64,000 nt of DNA, taken from the NCBI RefSeq assembly GCF_040358255.1, contig NZ_CP132938.1, forward strand, positions 2,852,001 through 2,916,000, written 5' to 3'. Below are positions 45,677-54,726 of the stretch, one piece after another (position 1 is the stretch's first letter; every line of letters begins with the position of its first letter). Both the position numbers and the translations under genes were made by a program. The notes under the pieces were generated by a model. It made no database searches and was not told the origin of the DNA. It saw nothing but the letters and a program-made list of their open reading frames with translations. This DNA is from Tunturibacter gelidoferens. GTDB taxonomy: Bacteria; Acidobacteriota; Terriglobia; Terriglobales; Acidobacteriaceae.

Positions 45677-47026
45677 ATGAGTGATATCTTTGCGGCTCGC
45701 TCGCAAATGGCGATGTCCCTTGTTTTTCACATAATTTTTGCCGCCATCGGGGTGGCACTGCCTCTCATGATGGTGATCGCGGAAGGCTTATGGTTACGGA
45801 CGCACGATGCGGCATATCTGTGCGTGGCTAAACGATGGGCCAAGGGCACAGCGATCCTTTTTGCAGTAGGCGCTGTTTCCGGCACAGTTCTGTCGTTCGA
45901 ACTCGGGTTGTTGTGGCCGCGTTTTATGGGGTTTGCCGGCGCGGCGATCGGCATGCCGTTTTCGCTGGAAGGCTTTGCCTTCTTCACAGAGGCCATCTTC
46001 CTCGGAATTTATCTCTATGGCTGGAAGAGAGTCTCTCCGGAAATTCATCTTCTCGCGGGCGCGATCGTTGCAGTAAGCGGCGTGGCCTCCGCAATGTTCG
46101 TATGCCTGGCAAATGGATGGATGAATACTCCCACCGGCTTTCGCCTGGTGAACGGGCAGCTCACCGATATCAATGTGTGGCAGGCGCTTAGAAATCCGGC
46201 GGGATTGCCGGAGGCAATCCATATGATCCTGGCGTCCTATTGTGCGGCTGGCTTTGCCACTGCCGGCGTTCATGCGCTGCTGGCGCTTCGCGACCGTTCA
46301 AACCGTTTCCACCAGCGCGCGATCGCCATTGCCCTGCTGGTGGGAGGTTCGGCAGCAGTCGCGCAGGCGGTGAGCGGAGATGCCTTAGCCAGAATGACGG
46401 CAAGGAACGTGCCCACGAAACTGGCTGCAATGGAGGGCGACTTCCAAACCCGTAGCGGAGCGCCGTTGCACATCGGCGGCCTGCCGGATGTGCGGACCAG
46501 GCAGACGAAATATGCCATCGAAATTCCGGATGGTCTTAGCCTGCTGGCTTTTCATTCCCCGCACGCAACCGTGCAGGGATTGGATAAGACTCCACGGGAT
46601 GAGTGGCCGAATGTACTGGTCGTGCACATTGCCTTTCAGATCATGGTTGGAGTCGGGACGCTGCTGATCTGCGTTGCGCTGGTTGCCGCATGGCTGGCTT
46701 GGAGGAAGGGGCCCCTGATAGAGAATCGCCGCTTTCTGCAATTGCTGGTGCTCTGCACTCCTCTGGGATTTGTGGCGTTGGAATCTGGGTGGGTGGTCAC
46801 GGAGGTTGGCCGCCAACCTTGGATCATCTACCACATCATGAAAACTTCCCAGGCGGTGACGACGATGCCAGGCCTGACCACTCCTATGGTTCTGTTCACC
46901 GGCCTCTATCTGATTCTGGCGGCGGTTGTGATATGGCTCATGAGCAGACACGTGATTGCTAGCCCAAGCGAAGCAGAGATTCACGCCATTGCCGGAAATG
47001 AGGTGCCGCTCCATGCACGCCCCTGA
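45677..47026 (+). CDS. cydA: cytochrome bd ubiquinol oxidase subunit I
   Basis: A 449-residue membrane protein with about nine helices that binds haems b558, b595 and d and reduces O2 to water with quinol. Seen: N-terminal haem ligand region (SLVFHIIFAAIGVALPLMM), GLLWPRFMGFAGAAIGMPF, the GWMNTPTGF motif and a short Q-loop (about residues 235-295). The short loop and total length fit the cyanide-insensitive (CIO, bd-II) subgroup rather than long-Q-loop E. coli CydA. Its last 14 bases overlap the start of cydB. No CydX was found. Confidence 0.95.
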   Translation: MSDIFAARSQMAMSLVFHIIFAAIGVALPLMMVIAEGLWLRTHDAAYLCVAKRWAKGTAILFAVGAVSGTVLSFELGLLWPRFMGFAGAAIGMPFSLEGFAFFTEAIFLGIYLYGWKRVSPEIHLLAGAIVAVSGVASAMFVCLANGWMNTPTGFRLVNGQLTDINVWQALRNPAGLPEAIHMILASYCAAGFATAGVHALLALRDRSNRFHQRAIAIALLVGGSAAVAQAVSGDALARMTARNVPTKLAAMEGDFQTRSGAPLHIGGLPDVRTRQTKYAIEIPDGLSLLAFHSPHATVQGLDKTPRDEWPNVLVVHIAFQIMVGVGTLLICVALVAAWLAWRKGPLIENRRFLQLLVLCTPLGFVALESGWVVTEVGRQPWIIYHIMKTSQAVTTMPGLTTPMVLFTGLYLILAAVVIWLMSRHVIASPSEAEIHAIAGNEVPLHARP

Positions 47027-48029
47027 GATGTTGCTTGCGCTCATTCTGATGGCCTCTCTGACCTTGTACGTGCTCCTTGGCGGCGCGGATTACGGAGGCG
47101 GCGTGTGGGACCTGCTGTCCAGTGGGCCGCGCAGGCAGGAGCAAAGGGAGTTGATCTCCAACGCAATCACTCCGGTCTGGGAGGCAAACCACGTCTGGCT
47201 GGTTCTGGTGGTCGTACTGCTCTTTGCGGGATTCCCTGCGGCGTTCGCTGCGATTACGACGGCATTGAACATCCCGCTGACCGTTTTGATCATCGGCATC
47301 GTCATGCGTGGCTCGTCCTTCGTCTTTCGCGCCTACCATACGGGCGACTACCGAACGCAGAGGCGCTGGGGCCTGATCTTTGCGATCGCCAGTACTATCA
47401 CGCCCCTTTGTCTGGGAGTGGTCGTCGGTGCAATGTCTTCCGGGCGCGTGCTGGTAAGAGACGGTGTCTCGGTGAATGGCTTTTTAGCTCCGTGGCTCGG
47501 GACATTCCCCTTAATGGTCGGTCTCTTTGCGCTCTCGCTGTTTGTGTTTCTCGCCGCCGTTTACCTGACGGTAGAGGGCCGGGATCCTGCGCTGCAGGAG
47601 GACTTTCGCCGCAAGGCGCTGGTTTCCGGAGTCATCGTGGCACTGATGGCGTTAGGCACGTTCCTTGCTGCAAGAACGGGAGCCCCCGATATTTATGCGG
47701 GCCTGCTGCGGCCATCACTTGTCTGGATCGTGCAGGGCGCTACGGCGGCTTACGCCATCGCTACCTTTGTCGCTTTGCTGAAGAGGAAGTACAAGATAGC
47801 CCGGATCGCGGCGATGCTCCAGGTTGGCCTGATTCTATGGGGCTGGGCACTCTCTCAGTCTCCTTTTTTCCTGCAAGGCGACATGACCGTCTCCGAAGCA
47901 GCGGCAGCACCGCCAGTTCTATGGGCACTAATTGGTGCAACAGTCGCTGGACTTCTCGTGTTGTTTCCTTCGATTTGGTATATGATGCAAACCTTTAAAG
48001 CCAACAATGAAGATATCCCATTACATTAA
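47013..48029 (+). CDS. cydB: cytochrome bd ubiquinol oxidase subunit II
   Basis: About 338 residues from MHAPEMLLALIL; gaggtg lies 7 bases ahead and the gene overlaps the end of cydA, showing translational coupling. Eight membrane helices; typical blocks are LYVLLGGADYGGGVWDLL, NAITPVWEANHVWLVLV, and FRAYHTGDYRTQRRWG. It completes the bd oxidase. The formate dehydrogenase gene follows 164 bases later on the same strand. Confidence 0.95.
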   Translation: MHAPEMLLALILMASLTLYVLLGGADYGGGVWDLLSSGPRRQEQRELISNAITPVWEANHVWLVLVVVLLFAGFPAAFAAITTALNIPLTVLIIGIVMRGSSFVFRAYHTGDYRTQRRWGLIFAIASTITPLCLGVVVGAMSSGRVLVRDGVSVNGFLAPWLGTFPLMVGLFALSLFVFLAAVYLTVEGRDPALQEDFRRKALVSGVIVALMALGTFLAARTGAPDIYAGLLRPSLVWIVQGATAAYAIATFVALLKRKYKIARIAAMLQVGLILWGWALSQSPFFLQGDMTVSEAAAAPPVLWALIGATVAGLLVLFPSIWYMMQTFKANNEDIPLH

Positions 48030-48192
48030 CGGCGGCTTCCCATAGATAACAGCGCAGGGACCGGAGCGCCCGGGAGTGGGCAGTAGATGTCTACAAAACT
48101 GAAAACTTCGGAGCCCATCAAGTTAATGCAGTTTTCGTATTCCACGGCGGGATCGACTTCCCCCCAAAATTAAGGACTGAGTGAGGAACAAA

Positions 48193-51100
48193 ATGAGCGT
48201 GATGGATCTGACAAACGTAGTCAAAGCCGGCCCGCCTGGTAAGCAGCCAGAGGTCGAGCTCTCTCTTGATGGAACGGCCGTCGCTGCAAGCGAAGGTGAG
48301 CTTCTGGTCGAGGCGATCCTCAGGCACAAAGAAATTCCTCATATCTGCTATCACTCGCCCCTCATGGGACCCATTCAGACCTGCGACACCTGCCTCGTTG
48401 AGGTAGATGGGCAGCTCGTCCGCTCATGCGGGACCAAAGTAGGTGCGCACATGAAGGTGATGACCGAGTCGAAGCGCGCGAAGGATGCCCGCTCGGAAGC
48501 CTTCGATGTGATCCTCGGCAATCACATGCTCTATTGCACCGTCTGCGACAACAACAACGAAAATTGCAGGGTGCACAATACCGCGCTTGCCCTCAATGTC
48601 CAGCATCAGGAGCATCCCTTCACGCCCAAGCCGTATGAAGTGGACATGTCCAATCCGTTCTATCGCTATGATCCCAGTCAGTGCATTCTATGCGGCCAAT
48701 GCGTTCAGGCGTGCCAGACTGTCCAGGTCAATGAGACCCTCTCGATCGGTTGGGAGCTGGAGCATCCGCGCGTTCTCTGGGACGGTGGTATGCAGATTGG
48801 TGGCTCCAGCTGCGTCTCCTGCGGCCACTGCATCACCGTTTGCCCCTGCAATGCTTTGATGGAGAAATCCATGCTGAGCGAAGCGGGCTTTCTCAGCGGC
48901 ATGCCGAAAGAATCTCTGAACAAGATGATCGATGTGGTCAAGGCCATTGAGCCGGAGATGGGCTACGGGGCCATTATGCAGGTCTCGCAGACCGAGGCGA
49001 AGATGCGCGAGGAGCGCATCAAGAAGACGAAGACGGTCTGCACCTACTGCGGCGTCGGCTGCAGCTATGATGTCTGGACCAAGGACCGCAAAATCCTCAA
49101 GATCGCTCCCCTACATGGCGACGCCAACCAGATTTCCACTTGCGTTAAGGGCAAGTTCGGTTGGGATTATGTGAACCATAAGGACCGCCTGCAAAAACCG
49201 CTTATCCGCGAAGGCCGTGGTTTTCGCGAGGCGAGCTGGGAAGAGGCGCTAAGTCTTGTGGCAACGAAGCTGGGCACGATCAAGCAGCAGTATGGCCCGG
49301 ATTCGATTGCGATCATCGCCTCGTCAAAGACCACAAACGAAGAAGTCTATGTTATGCAGAAATTCGCTCGTGCCGTGCTGGGGACCAACAACGTCGATAA
49401 CTGCTCGCGTTACTGCCAATCGCCCGCAACGACGGGGCTGTTTCGGACCGTCGGGTACGGGGGCGACTCGGGCGGGATCGAGAATATCGCGAGGTCCGGG
49501 CTGGTACTGATCGTTGGCAGCCAGACGGCAGATAGCCATCCGGTTCTTGCAACACGTGTCAAGCGGGCGCACAAGCTTCACGGTCAGAGGTTGATTGTTG
49601 CGGATCCGCGCGAGCACGAGATGACGCAGCGCGCGGATATCCACTTCCGCCCGCGTCCCGGCACGGACCTGGTGTGGATTTCGGCGATGAGCCGTTACAT
49701 GCTCGACAACGGCCACGCCAAGCTCGATTTTCTGGACAACTGGGTGAATGGCCTCGACGAGTTTCGCAAGAGCCTCGAGCCGTTCACGATGGAATACGCG
49801 GCCAAGACCTGCGATGTGCCCCTGGAAACGCTGGAGCGGGTCGCCAAGGAACTGGCTGCGGCAAGAAGTATCGCGATCCTGTGGGCGATGGGAATTACCC
49901 AGCACACACGCGCCTCGGATGGATCGACGGCCCTCTCGAACCTGCTGTTGATCACCGGCAATTACATGCGCGACGAGGGCGGAGCGTATCCGCTGCGCGG
50001 CCATAACAATGTGCAGGGAGCAGGCGATATCGGCGCGGCGCCGGATGTGTATCCCGGCTACCAGAGTGTGACCGATCCGGAGATTCGCAAGAAGTTTGAA
50101 GAAGGTTGGGGCGTGGCCCTGGCGCCGGAACGGGGCATGGACAACCACGAGATGGTGGATGCGATGCACGAAGGCAAGCTGAGGGCGATGTACCTTGCGG
50201 GCGAGGACATGATCTCTGCTGATTCCAACGCGAACCATGTGGCCGGCGCCTTTGAAAAGCTGGATTTCTTTGTGGTTCAGGACATCTTCTTCAGCGAGAC
50301 CTGCCGGTATGCCGACGTTATTCTGCCTGGTGCTCCGGCGCTGGAAAAAGAAGGTACGTTCAGCAGCACGGAGCGGCGTATCCAGAGGCTCTACCAGGCG
50401 CTGCCGGAGTTGGGCGACAGCCGCGCCGACTGGAAGATCACGCAGGATATTGCTAACCGCATGGGCGCTAACTGGAACTACCAGCATCCATCGGAGATCA
50501 TGGCGGAGATGGCTTCTCTGACGCCTCTTTATGAGGGCGTCAGCTATGACAGGCTGGAAGGCTATAAGACGCTGCAGTGGCCCGTGGCGCCTGACGGCAC
50601 GGACCAGCCTGTCCTCTATCTCAACGGTTTCCCATTCCCCGATAACAAGGCAAGGCTCTATCCGCTGGAGTTCCATGAGCCAGAGGAGGCGCCGGATCGC
50701 GATTTCGATCTTTTCCTGAACAATGGCCGCCTGTTAGAGCATTTCCACGAAGGCAACATGACGTACCGGGTTTCCGGTATTCAGGAGGAGACACCCGAGA
50801 GATACCTCGAGATCTCTGAAGAACTGGCGCACGAGCGCGACATTGAGTCCGGACGCTGGGTGCGCGTGACCAGCCGTCACGGCTCGCTGGTGATCAAGGC
50901 ACTGGTGACCAACCGAGTCTTCGGTAAACAGGTTTACCTTCCGCATTTGTCGCAAGAGGGACCGATCAATATCCTGACCGGTTCGCATGCGGATGTCGCC
51001 ACTAATACTCCGGCGTTCAAGGAGACGGCGGTCCGCATCAAGCTTCTACCGGAACAGGGCTCAAATCCGTTGAAACCGCTTAACCCCCGCTTCTCCGGCA

Positions 51101-51231
51101 AGCCGACTCCCCAAACGGGAGTGGAGGTAGAGCGTAAGTGGAGGCGTAAGGACTATTACATGCCGGGCACGGAAAAGCTAGTTCAAATTCAACCGCGGAA
51201 AGGCGGGTCATCCTATGACGGTCGCTGTTGA
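48193..51231 (+). CDS. fdhA: formate dehydrogenase, NuoG-like iron-sulfur catalytic subunit
   Basis: About 1012 residues from MSVMDLTNVV; gagga precedes it, and a GTG at 48181 is less likely. In order: [2Fe-2S] domain (Cys52, 64, 67, 79), a His-Cys cluster (His111, Cys115, 118, 125), two 4Fe-4S clusters (Cys164/167/170/174 and 207/210/213/217), another 4Fe-4S at the catalytic domain start (Cys283, 286, 290, 317), then Mo-bis-MGD domains and dinucleotide-binding C-terminus. The metal ligand is Cys408 (CSRYCQSPA) where E. coli FdhF has selenocysteine. It resembles Bacillus YrhE/YjgC and NAD-dependent FDH alpha, but no NuoE/NuoF subunit is encoded here. Confidence 0.95.
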   Translation: MSVMDLTNVVKAGPPGKQPEVELSLDGTAVAASEGELLVEAILRHKEIPHICYHSPLMGPIQTCDTCLVEVDGQLVRSCGTKVGAHMKVMTESKRAKDARSEAFDVILGNHMLYCTVCDNNNENCRVHNTALALNVQHQEHPFTPKPYEVDMSNPFYRYDPSQCILCGQCVQACQTVQVNETLSIGWELEHPRVLWDGGMQIGGSSCVSCGHCITVCPCNALMEKSMLSEAGFLSGMPKESLNKMIDVVKAIEPEMGYGAIMQVSQTEAKMREERIKKTKTVCTYCGVGCSYDVWTKDRKILKIAPLHGDANQISTCVKGKFGWDYVNHKDRLQKPLIREGRGFREASWEEALSLVATKLGTIKQQYGPDSIAIIASSKTTNEEVYVMQKFARAVLGTNNVDNCSRYCQSPATTGLFRTVGYGGDSGGIENIARSGLVLIVGSQTADSHPVLATRVKRAHKLHGQRLIVADPREHEMTQRADIHFRPRPGTDLVWISAMSRYMLDNGHAKLDFLDNWVNGLDEFRKSLEPFTMEYAAKTCDVPLETLERVAKELAAARSIAILWAMGITQHTRASDGSTALSNLLLITGNYMRDEGGAYPLRGHNNVQGAGDIGAAPDVYPGYQSVTDPEIRKKFEEGWGVALAPERGMDNHEMVDAMHEGKLRAMYLAGEDMISADSNANHVAGAFEKLDFFVVQDIFFSETCRYADVILPGAPALEKEGTFSSTERRIQRLYQALPELGDSRADWKITQDIANRMGANWNYQHPSEIMAEMASLTPLYEGVSYDRLEGYKTLQWPVAPDGTDQPVLYLNGFPFPDNKARLYPLEFHEPEEAPDRDFDLFLNNGRLLEHFHEGNMTYRVSGIQEETPERYLEISEELAHERDIESGRWVRVTSRHGSLVIKALVTNRVFGKQVYLPHLSQEGPINILTGSHADVATNTPAFKETAVRIKLLPEQGSNPLKPLNPRFSGKPTPQTGVEVERKWRRKDYYMPGTEKLVQIQPRKGGSSYDGRC

Positions 51232-51670
51232 TTTTAGGGAGTTCACACCGGTCGATTCGCGTGGAGACCTGATTCGCAGGGTTGAGCAGGCTCCAATCGA
51301 ACACGCAGAGGCTGTGCTGGCCGCATATGACCTGCTGCAGCGGCTGCACGAAAAGGGTTTGCTTGATTTGTTAAACGGGCTGCTGAGTGCGGGCGACACA
51401 GTCGTCAACCATGTGGTGGATGTCGTCAGCTCGAAGGAGATGGTAACAGCGCTCCGCATAGGGCTGACCTTCAGCAACCTGCTCACCTTGATCGATGCAG
51501 ATGCATTGCACGCAGTGATTGCAGAGGCCGGAAAGGAAACTCCATCGTTGCTGGCGCTTGGGAAGCAGGCAGCGTCGAAGGATGCGCGCCGCGGCCTGGC
51601 GACGGCAGTGGGGTTGCTTAATGTTTTTGGAGCCGCCCTGAGCAAGCAGCAAACAGAAAAGGATCGCTAA
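51215..51670 (+). CDS. DUF1641 protein, formate dehydrogenase partner
   Basis: A 151-residue soluble helical protein of the DUF1641 family (Bacillus YrhD/YjgD). Family core: LHEKGLLDLLNGLLSAGDTV, VVDVVSSKEMVTALRIGLT, and NLLTLIDADALHAVI. Its start overlaps the end of the FDH gene by 17 bases. The same FDH-DUF1641 pairing is known in Bacillus and Staphylococcus; the biochemical role of DUF1641 is unknown. It may be a structural or electron-transfer partner. The C-terminus adds an Ala-rich stretch. Confidence 0.9.
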   Translation: MTVAVDFREFTPVDSRGDLIRRVEQAPIEHAEAVLAAYDLLQRLHEKGLLDLLNGLLSAGDTVVNHVVDVVSSKEMVTALRIGLTFSNLLTLIDADALHAVIAEAGKETPSLLALGKQAASKDARRGLATAVGLLNVFGAALSKQQTEKDR

Positions 51671-51811
51671 AGTGCGTCTGAAAGCCGGCGTTTGCATGTG
51701 AGATGAGTTGCTGGCAAGCGTCGCCATCCGACTCACTAATTCGTTTGCTGAGCCAGGCTGGAACGCGCGATCCAGCTCTTCGGCAACTTCTGGGGAGAAA
51801 TAGCTTAAGCA

Positions 51812-52870
51812 ATGTCGATCCTTACCTCCATTTCGTCGGTTGAAGAGAGGGCGCCCCTGACGCGCCGGAGGCTCATCGATAAGCATGGCCGCACCATCAC
51901 CGACCTGCGCGTTTCCATCACTGACCGCTGCAACTACCGGTGCGTCTACTGCCGCACGGGTAACCAAGGCGCAGTCTACTCCGAACTATCAATCGCGGAG
52001 TATCTGCGCATGGTACGTGTTTTCGTCGAGCTGGGAATCGAGAAGGTCCGGCTGACGGGCGGTGAGCCGTTGCTGCGCAAAGGACTGCTGGAGTTAGTGT
52101 ATGAGCTGAGGCGATTACGGACGCCTGTCGAAACGGCGAGCGGGCGGCCTCTCGACCTGGCCTTAACCACCAACGGGCACCTCCTCGCGGAGCTGGCGCA
52201 GCCATTGCGCGATGCAGGACTGAACCGGGTCACGGTGAGCATGGACGCGGTGGTCCCTGACACATTCGCTCGCATCACGCGCGTGCCCGGCAGCTTCGAC
52301 CGTGTGGTCGTCGGGGTTCGCGCCGCCAAGCAGGCCGGCTTCGACCAAATCAAGGTAAACTGCGTGCTGCTGCGCGGTTTCAACGACGACCAAATCGTTC
52401 CCTTCGCGAAGTTTTCCCGCGAGGAAGGCGTTATCGTCCGGTTCATCGAATTCATGCCGCTTGAAGAAGACCGCTGCTGGTCGCTGGACACCGTCCTTCC
52501 GCTCGAGGAAGTGAAGGCGCGGCTGGAAGCTTTCCGTCCACTGGTACAGTTGCCACCAAATGCCGCCAGTGAAACAGCCATACGATACACCTTCGATGAC
52601 GGCGTCGGCGAAATCGGGATCATAGCACCAGTCTCGCAGGCCTTCTGCGGCCATTGCAGCCGCGTGCGGCTGACTTCTGACGGCAAAATCCGAACATGCC
52701 TCTTCTCGCAGTCCGACCATGACTTGTACGGAGTGTTGCAGCGTGGAGGCAGCGATGCGGAGATGGCAGCATTTATCGAGCGCACAATTCAGCATAAGGA
52801 AGCCCGCCACCACATCGGCGAACCCGCCTTCCTCAAGCCCTCTCGCAGCATGGTCCACATCGGCGGTTAA
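51812..52870 (+). CDS. moaA: GTP 3',8-cyclase MoaA (molybdenum cofactor synthesis)
   Basis: A 352-residue radical-SAM enzyme that starts molybdopterin synthesis by turning GTP into 3',8-cyclo-7,8-dihydro-GTP. N-terminal cluster motif CNYRCVYC (Cys40, 44, 47), the TGGEPLLRKG region, and the C-terminal cluster Cys279, Cys282 and Cys296 (FCGHCSRVRLTSDGKIRTC). It ends with Gly-Gly, as needed for activity. It supplies cofactor to the formate dehydrogenase 600 bases upstream. MoaC and other moa genes are not in the window. Confidence 0.96.
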   Translation: MSILTSISSVEERAPLTRRRLIDKHGRTITDLRVSITDRCNYRCVYCRTGNQGAVYSELSIAEYLRMVRVFVELGIEKVRLTGGEPLLRKGLLELVYELRRLRTPVETASGRPLDLALTTNGHLLAELAQPLRDAGLNRVTVSMDAVVPDTFARITRVPGSFDRVVVGVRAAKQAGFDQIKVNCVLLRGFNDDQIVPFAKFSREEGVIVRFIEFMPLEEDRCWSLDTVLPLEEVKARLEAFRPLVQLPPNAASETAIRYTFDDGVGEIGIIAPVSQAFCGHCSRVRLTSDGKIRTCLFSQSDHDLYGVLQRGGSDAEMAAFIERTIQHKEARHHIGEPAFLKPSRSMVHIGG

Positions 52871-53118
52871 CGGCTGGTCCGCGGCTCACTTATTTTCAAT
52901 ACTTGCTGCGGCTTATCCTGCTCTGTTGTCCGTTCGGAGACTGGGCCAATTTGCGGAAATTGCAACGAATTCGAAGGATTCATTGCGATTGGGCCTGAAT
53001 CGCTAACACGCCAAGAGAAACGATCGCACTGGCCCGCCACTTTGTTCTCGATCCCGAGCAACCGCCACAGGTTCCGTCGCCGTCACTGCGGAGCATCAGA
53101 CCCTCCTAATGGACTGGA

Positions 53119-54723
53119 CTAGTGCATCGCTGCAGAGGCTTTTGCTTCTCCAGGGCTTGGCCGGCACATGAGGAAGGGCAATGGCGTCAGCAGAAGCACT
53201 ACTGCGCCCATGAGCCAGAATGCGTTTACGAAGGCAAGCGCATTGGATTGCAGGTCGACTTGCGCGGAGAGCTGGGCAAGGGCTTTATGCGATGCCTCGG
53301 CCGTACCCGCGCCAGCTGCTCGGAAGCTTGCCGCTATGGCGTTGAGTTGAGATTCGAAGAAGGGGTTAGCGTGGTTGGTATGAGCGGTTAAGCCCGTGCG
53401 GTGAATCTGTCCTTGTTGGGTGATGAAGTTACCGAGCAGCGAGACGCCGATGCCGCCGCCAAGGTTACGCATGAAGTTGCTGATGCCGGAGACTTGGTTG
53501 AACTTCTCCTGCGGAATTCCTACATAGTTCAAGGTACTGATGGGGATGAAGATTAGCGGGATGCCGATGACCTGGATGACACGGTCAGCGATCATCGTGT
53601 TGAAGCTGACACCGAGATAAATGTTAGTGACGTGAAAGAGACCAAAAGAAGTGATGGCAAAACCGATGGCGATGATGGCGCGGGGGTCAAACTTCATGGC
53701 CAGGATGCCAGCAACGGGCATCATGACTGCGAGCGCGATTCCTCCCGGCGAGAGCGCCATGCCGGCCTGCTGCGCCGTATAGCCAAGATCATTCTGCAAG
53801 AACTGCGGCAGCAGGATGGTACTGCCGTTGAGCACGATGCCGAGAATGAAGCTGAACGCAGCCGCGGCGGCAAAGTTGCGTCGGTTCAGCAACCGCAGAT
53901 CCATAATCGGATTCTCATGCGTGATCTCGCGAACAACCAATGCGACGAGTGCGACACCAGCGATCATGGCGCTGACAAAAATTACTCGCGAAGAGAACCA
54001 GTCGTTTTCCTGGCCTTTATCGAGCACGTACTGTAAAAAGCCTACGCCGATCACAATTAGGCTGATGCCCATGTAATCCACACGGAGCTTGGATTTCTTG
54101 AGGTTCCTGAGATATTCCGGATCTCTTACAACGCGTTGGGTGAGCACGAGCGAAAGGATGCCGATGGGCACATTGATGAGAAAAATCCAGTGCCAGCTAT
54201 AGTTGTCGGTGATCCAGCCGCCCAGAGTAGGTCCAATAGCTGGCGCGACGACGACCGCCATTCCATACAGGGCGAATGCCATGCCGCGCTGTTTGGCGGA
54301 GAAGGTGTCGGCAAGGATGGCTTGCTCACTGGGTTGGAGCCCGCCTCCTCCTGCGCCCTGCAGCACGCGGAAGAGGATGAGCATCGGGAGAGTGGGCGCC
54401 AGCGCACAGAGAAAGGAACTGATGGTGAACATGGCGACACACATCATGTAGAAGCGCTTCCGGCCGATGATATTGGAAAGCCAGCCGCTCATGGGCAAGA
54501 CGATCGCGCTGGAAACCAAATAACTGGTGATGACCCAGGTGCTCTCATCAGAACTTGCGCCAAGTGTGCCGGCGATATGAGGCAGCGCAACATTGGCGAT
54601 GGAAGAGTCGAGTACCTCCATAAAGGTAGCCAGCGTTACGGTGACGGCCACGATCCAGGGATTGATGAGGGGCTTTGTCTCCGGCAGGCGCGTTGGATTC
54701 GAGATTTCGTTTTCCTGGGCCAT
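53119..54723 (-). CDS. DHA2-family MFS multidrug exporter (EmrB-like)
   Basis: A 534-residue 14-helix major facilitator transporter that exports drugs by proton exchange. Motifs: MEVLDSSIANVALPHIAG in helix 1, GWLSNIIGRKRFYM (motif A), GAGGGGLQPSEQAILADTF (motif B area), and VVVAPAIGPTLGGWI (motif C, typical of exporters). Three bases separate it from the adaptor gene upstream, so all three genes of this operon are one transcript. Confidence 0.94.
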   Translation of the reverse strand: MAQENEISNPTRLPETKPLINPWIVAVTVTLATFMEVLDSSIANVALPHIAGTLGASSDESTWVITSYLVSSAIVLPMSGWLSNIIGRKRFYMMCVAMFTISSFLCALAPTLPMLILFRVLQGAGGGGLQPSEQAILADTFSAKQRGMAFALYGMAVVVAPAIGPTLGGWITDNYSWHWIFLINVPIGILSLVLTQRVVRDPEYLRNLKKSKLRVDYMGISLIVIGVGFLQYVLDKGQENDWFSSRVIFVSAMIAGVALVALVVREITHENPIMDLRLLNRRNFAAAAAFSFILGIVLNGSTILLPQFLQNDLGYTAQQAGMALSPGGIALAVMMPVAGILAMKFDPRAIIAIGFAITSFGLFHVTNIYLGVSFNTMIADRVIQVIGIPLIFIPISTLNYVGIPQEKFNQVSGISNFMRNLGGGIGVSLLGNFITQQGQIHRTGLTAHTNHANPFFESQLNAIAASFRAAGAGTAEASHKALAQLSAQVDLQSNALAFVNAFWLMGAVVLLLTPLPFLMCRPSPGEAKASAAMH

Positions 54724-54726
54724 GAA

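Noticed and set aside
45198..45730. minus-strand frames between fdhD and cydA
   Set aside because: Low-quality composition and overlap with the cydA start; no start signals.
49387..49422. selenocysteine in formate dehydrogenase
   Set aside because: The codon at the ligand position is TGC (cysteine, residue 408), not TGA, and no SECIS hairpin is needed.
49324..50676. 450-codon minus-strand frame opposite formate dehydrogenase
   Set aside because: No recognised domain; the FDH gene on the plus strand has all cluster and cofactor motifs.
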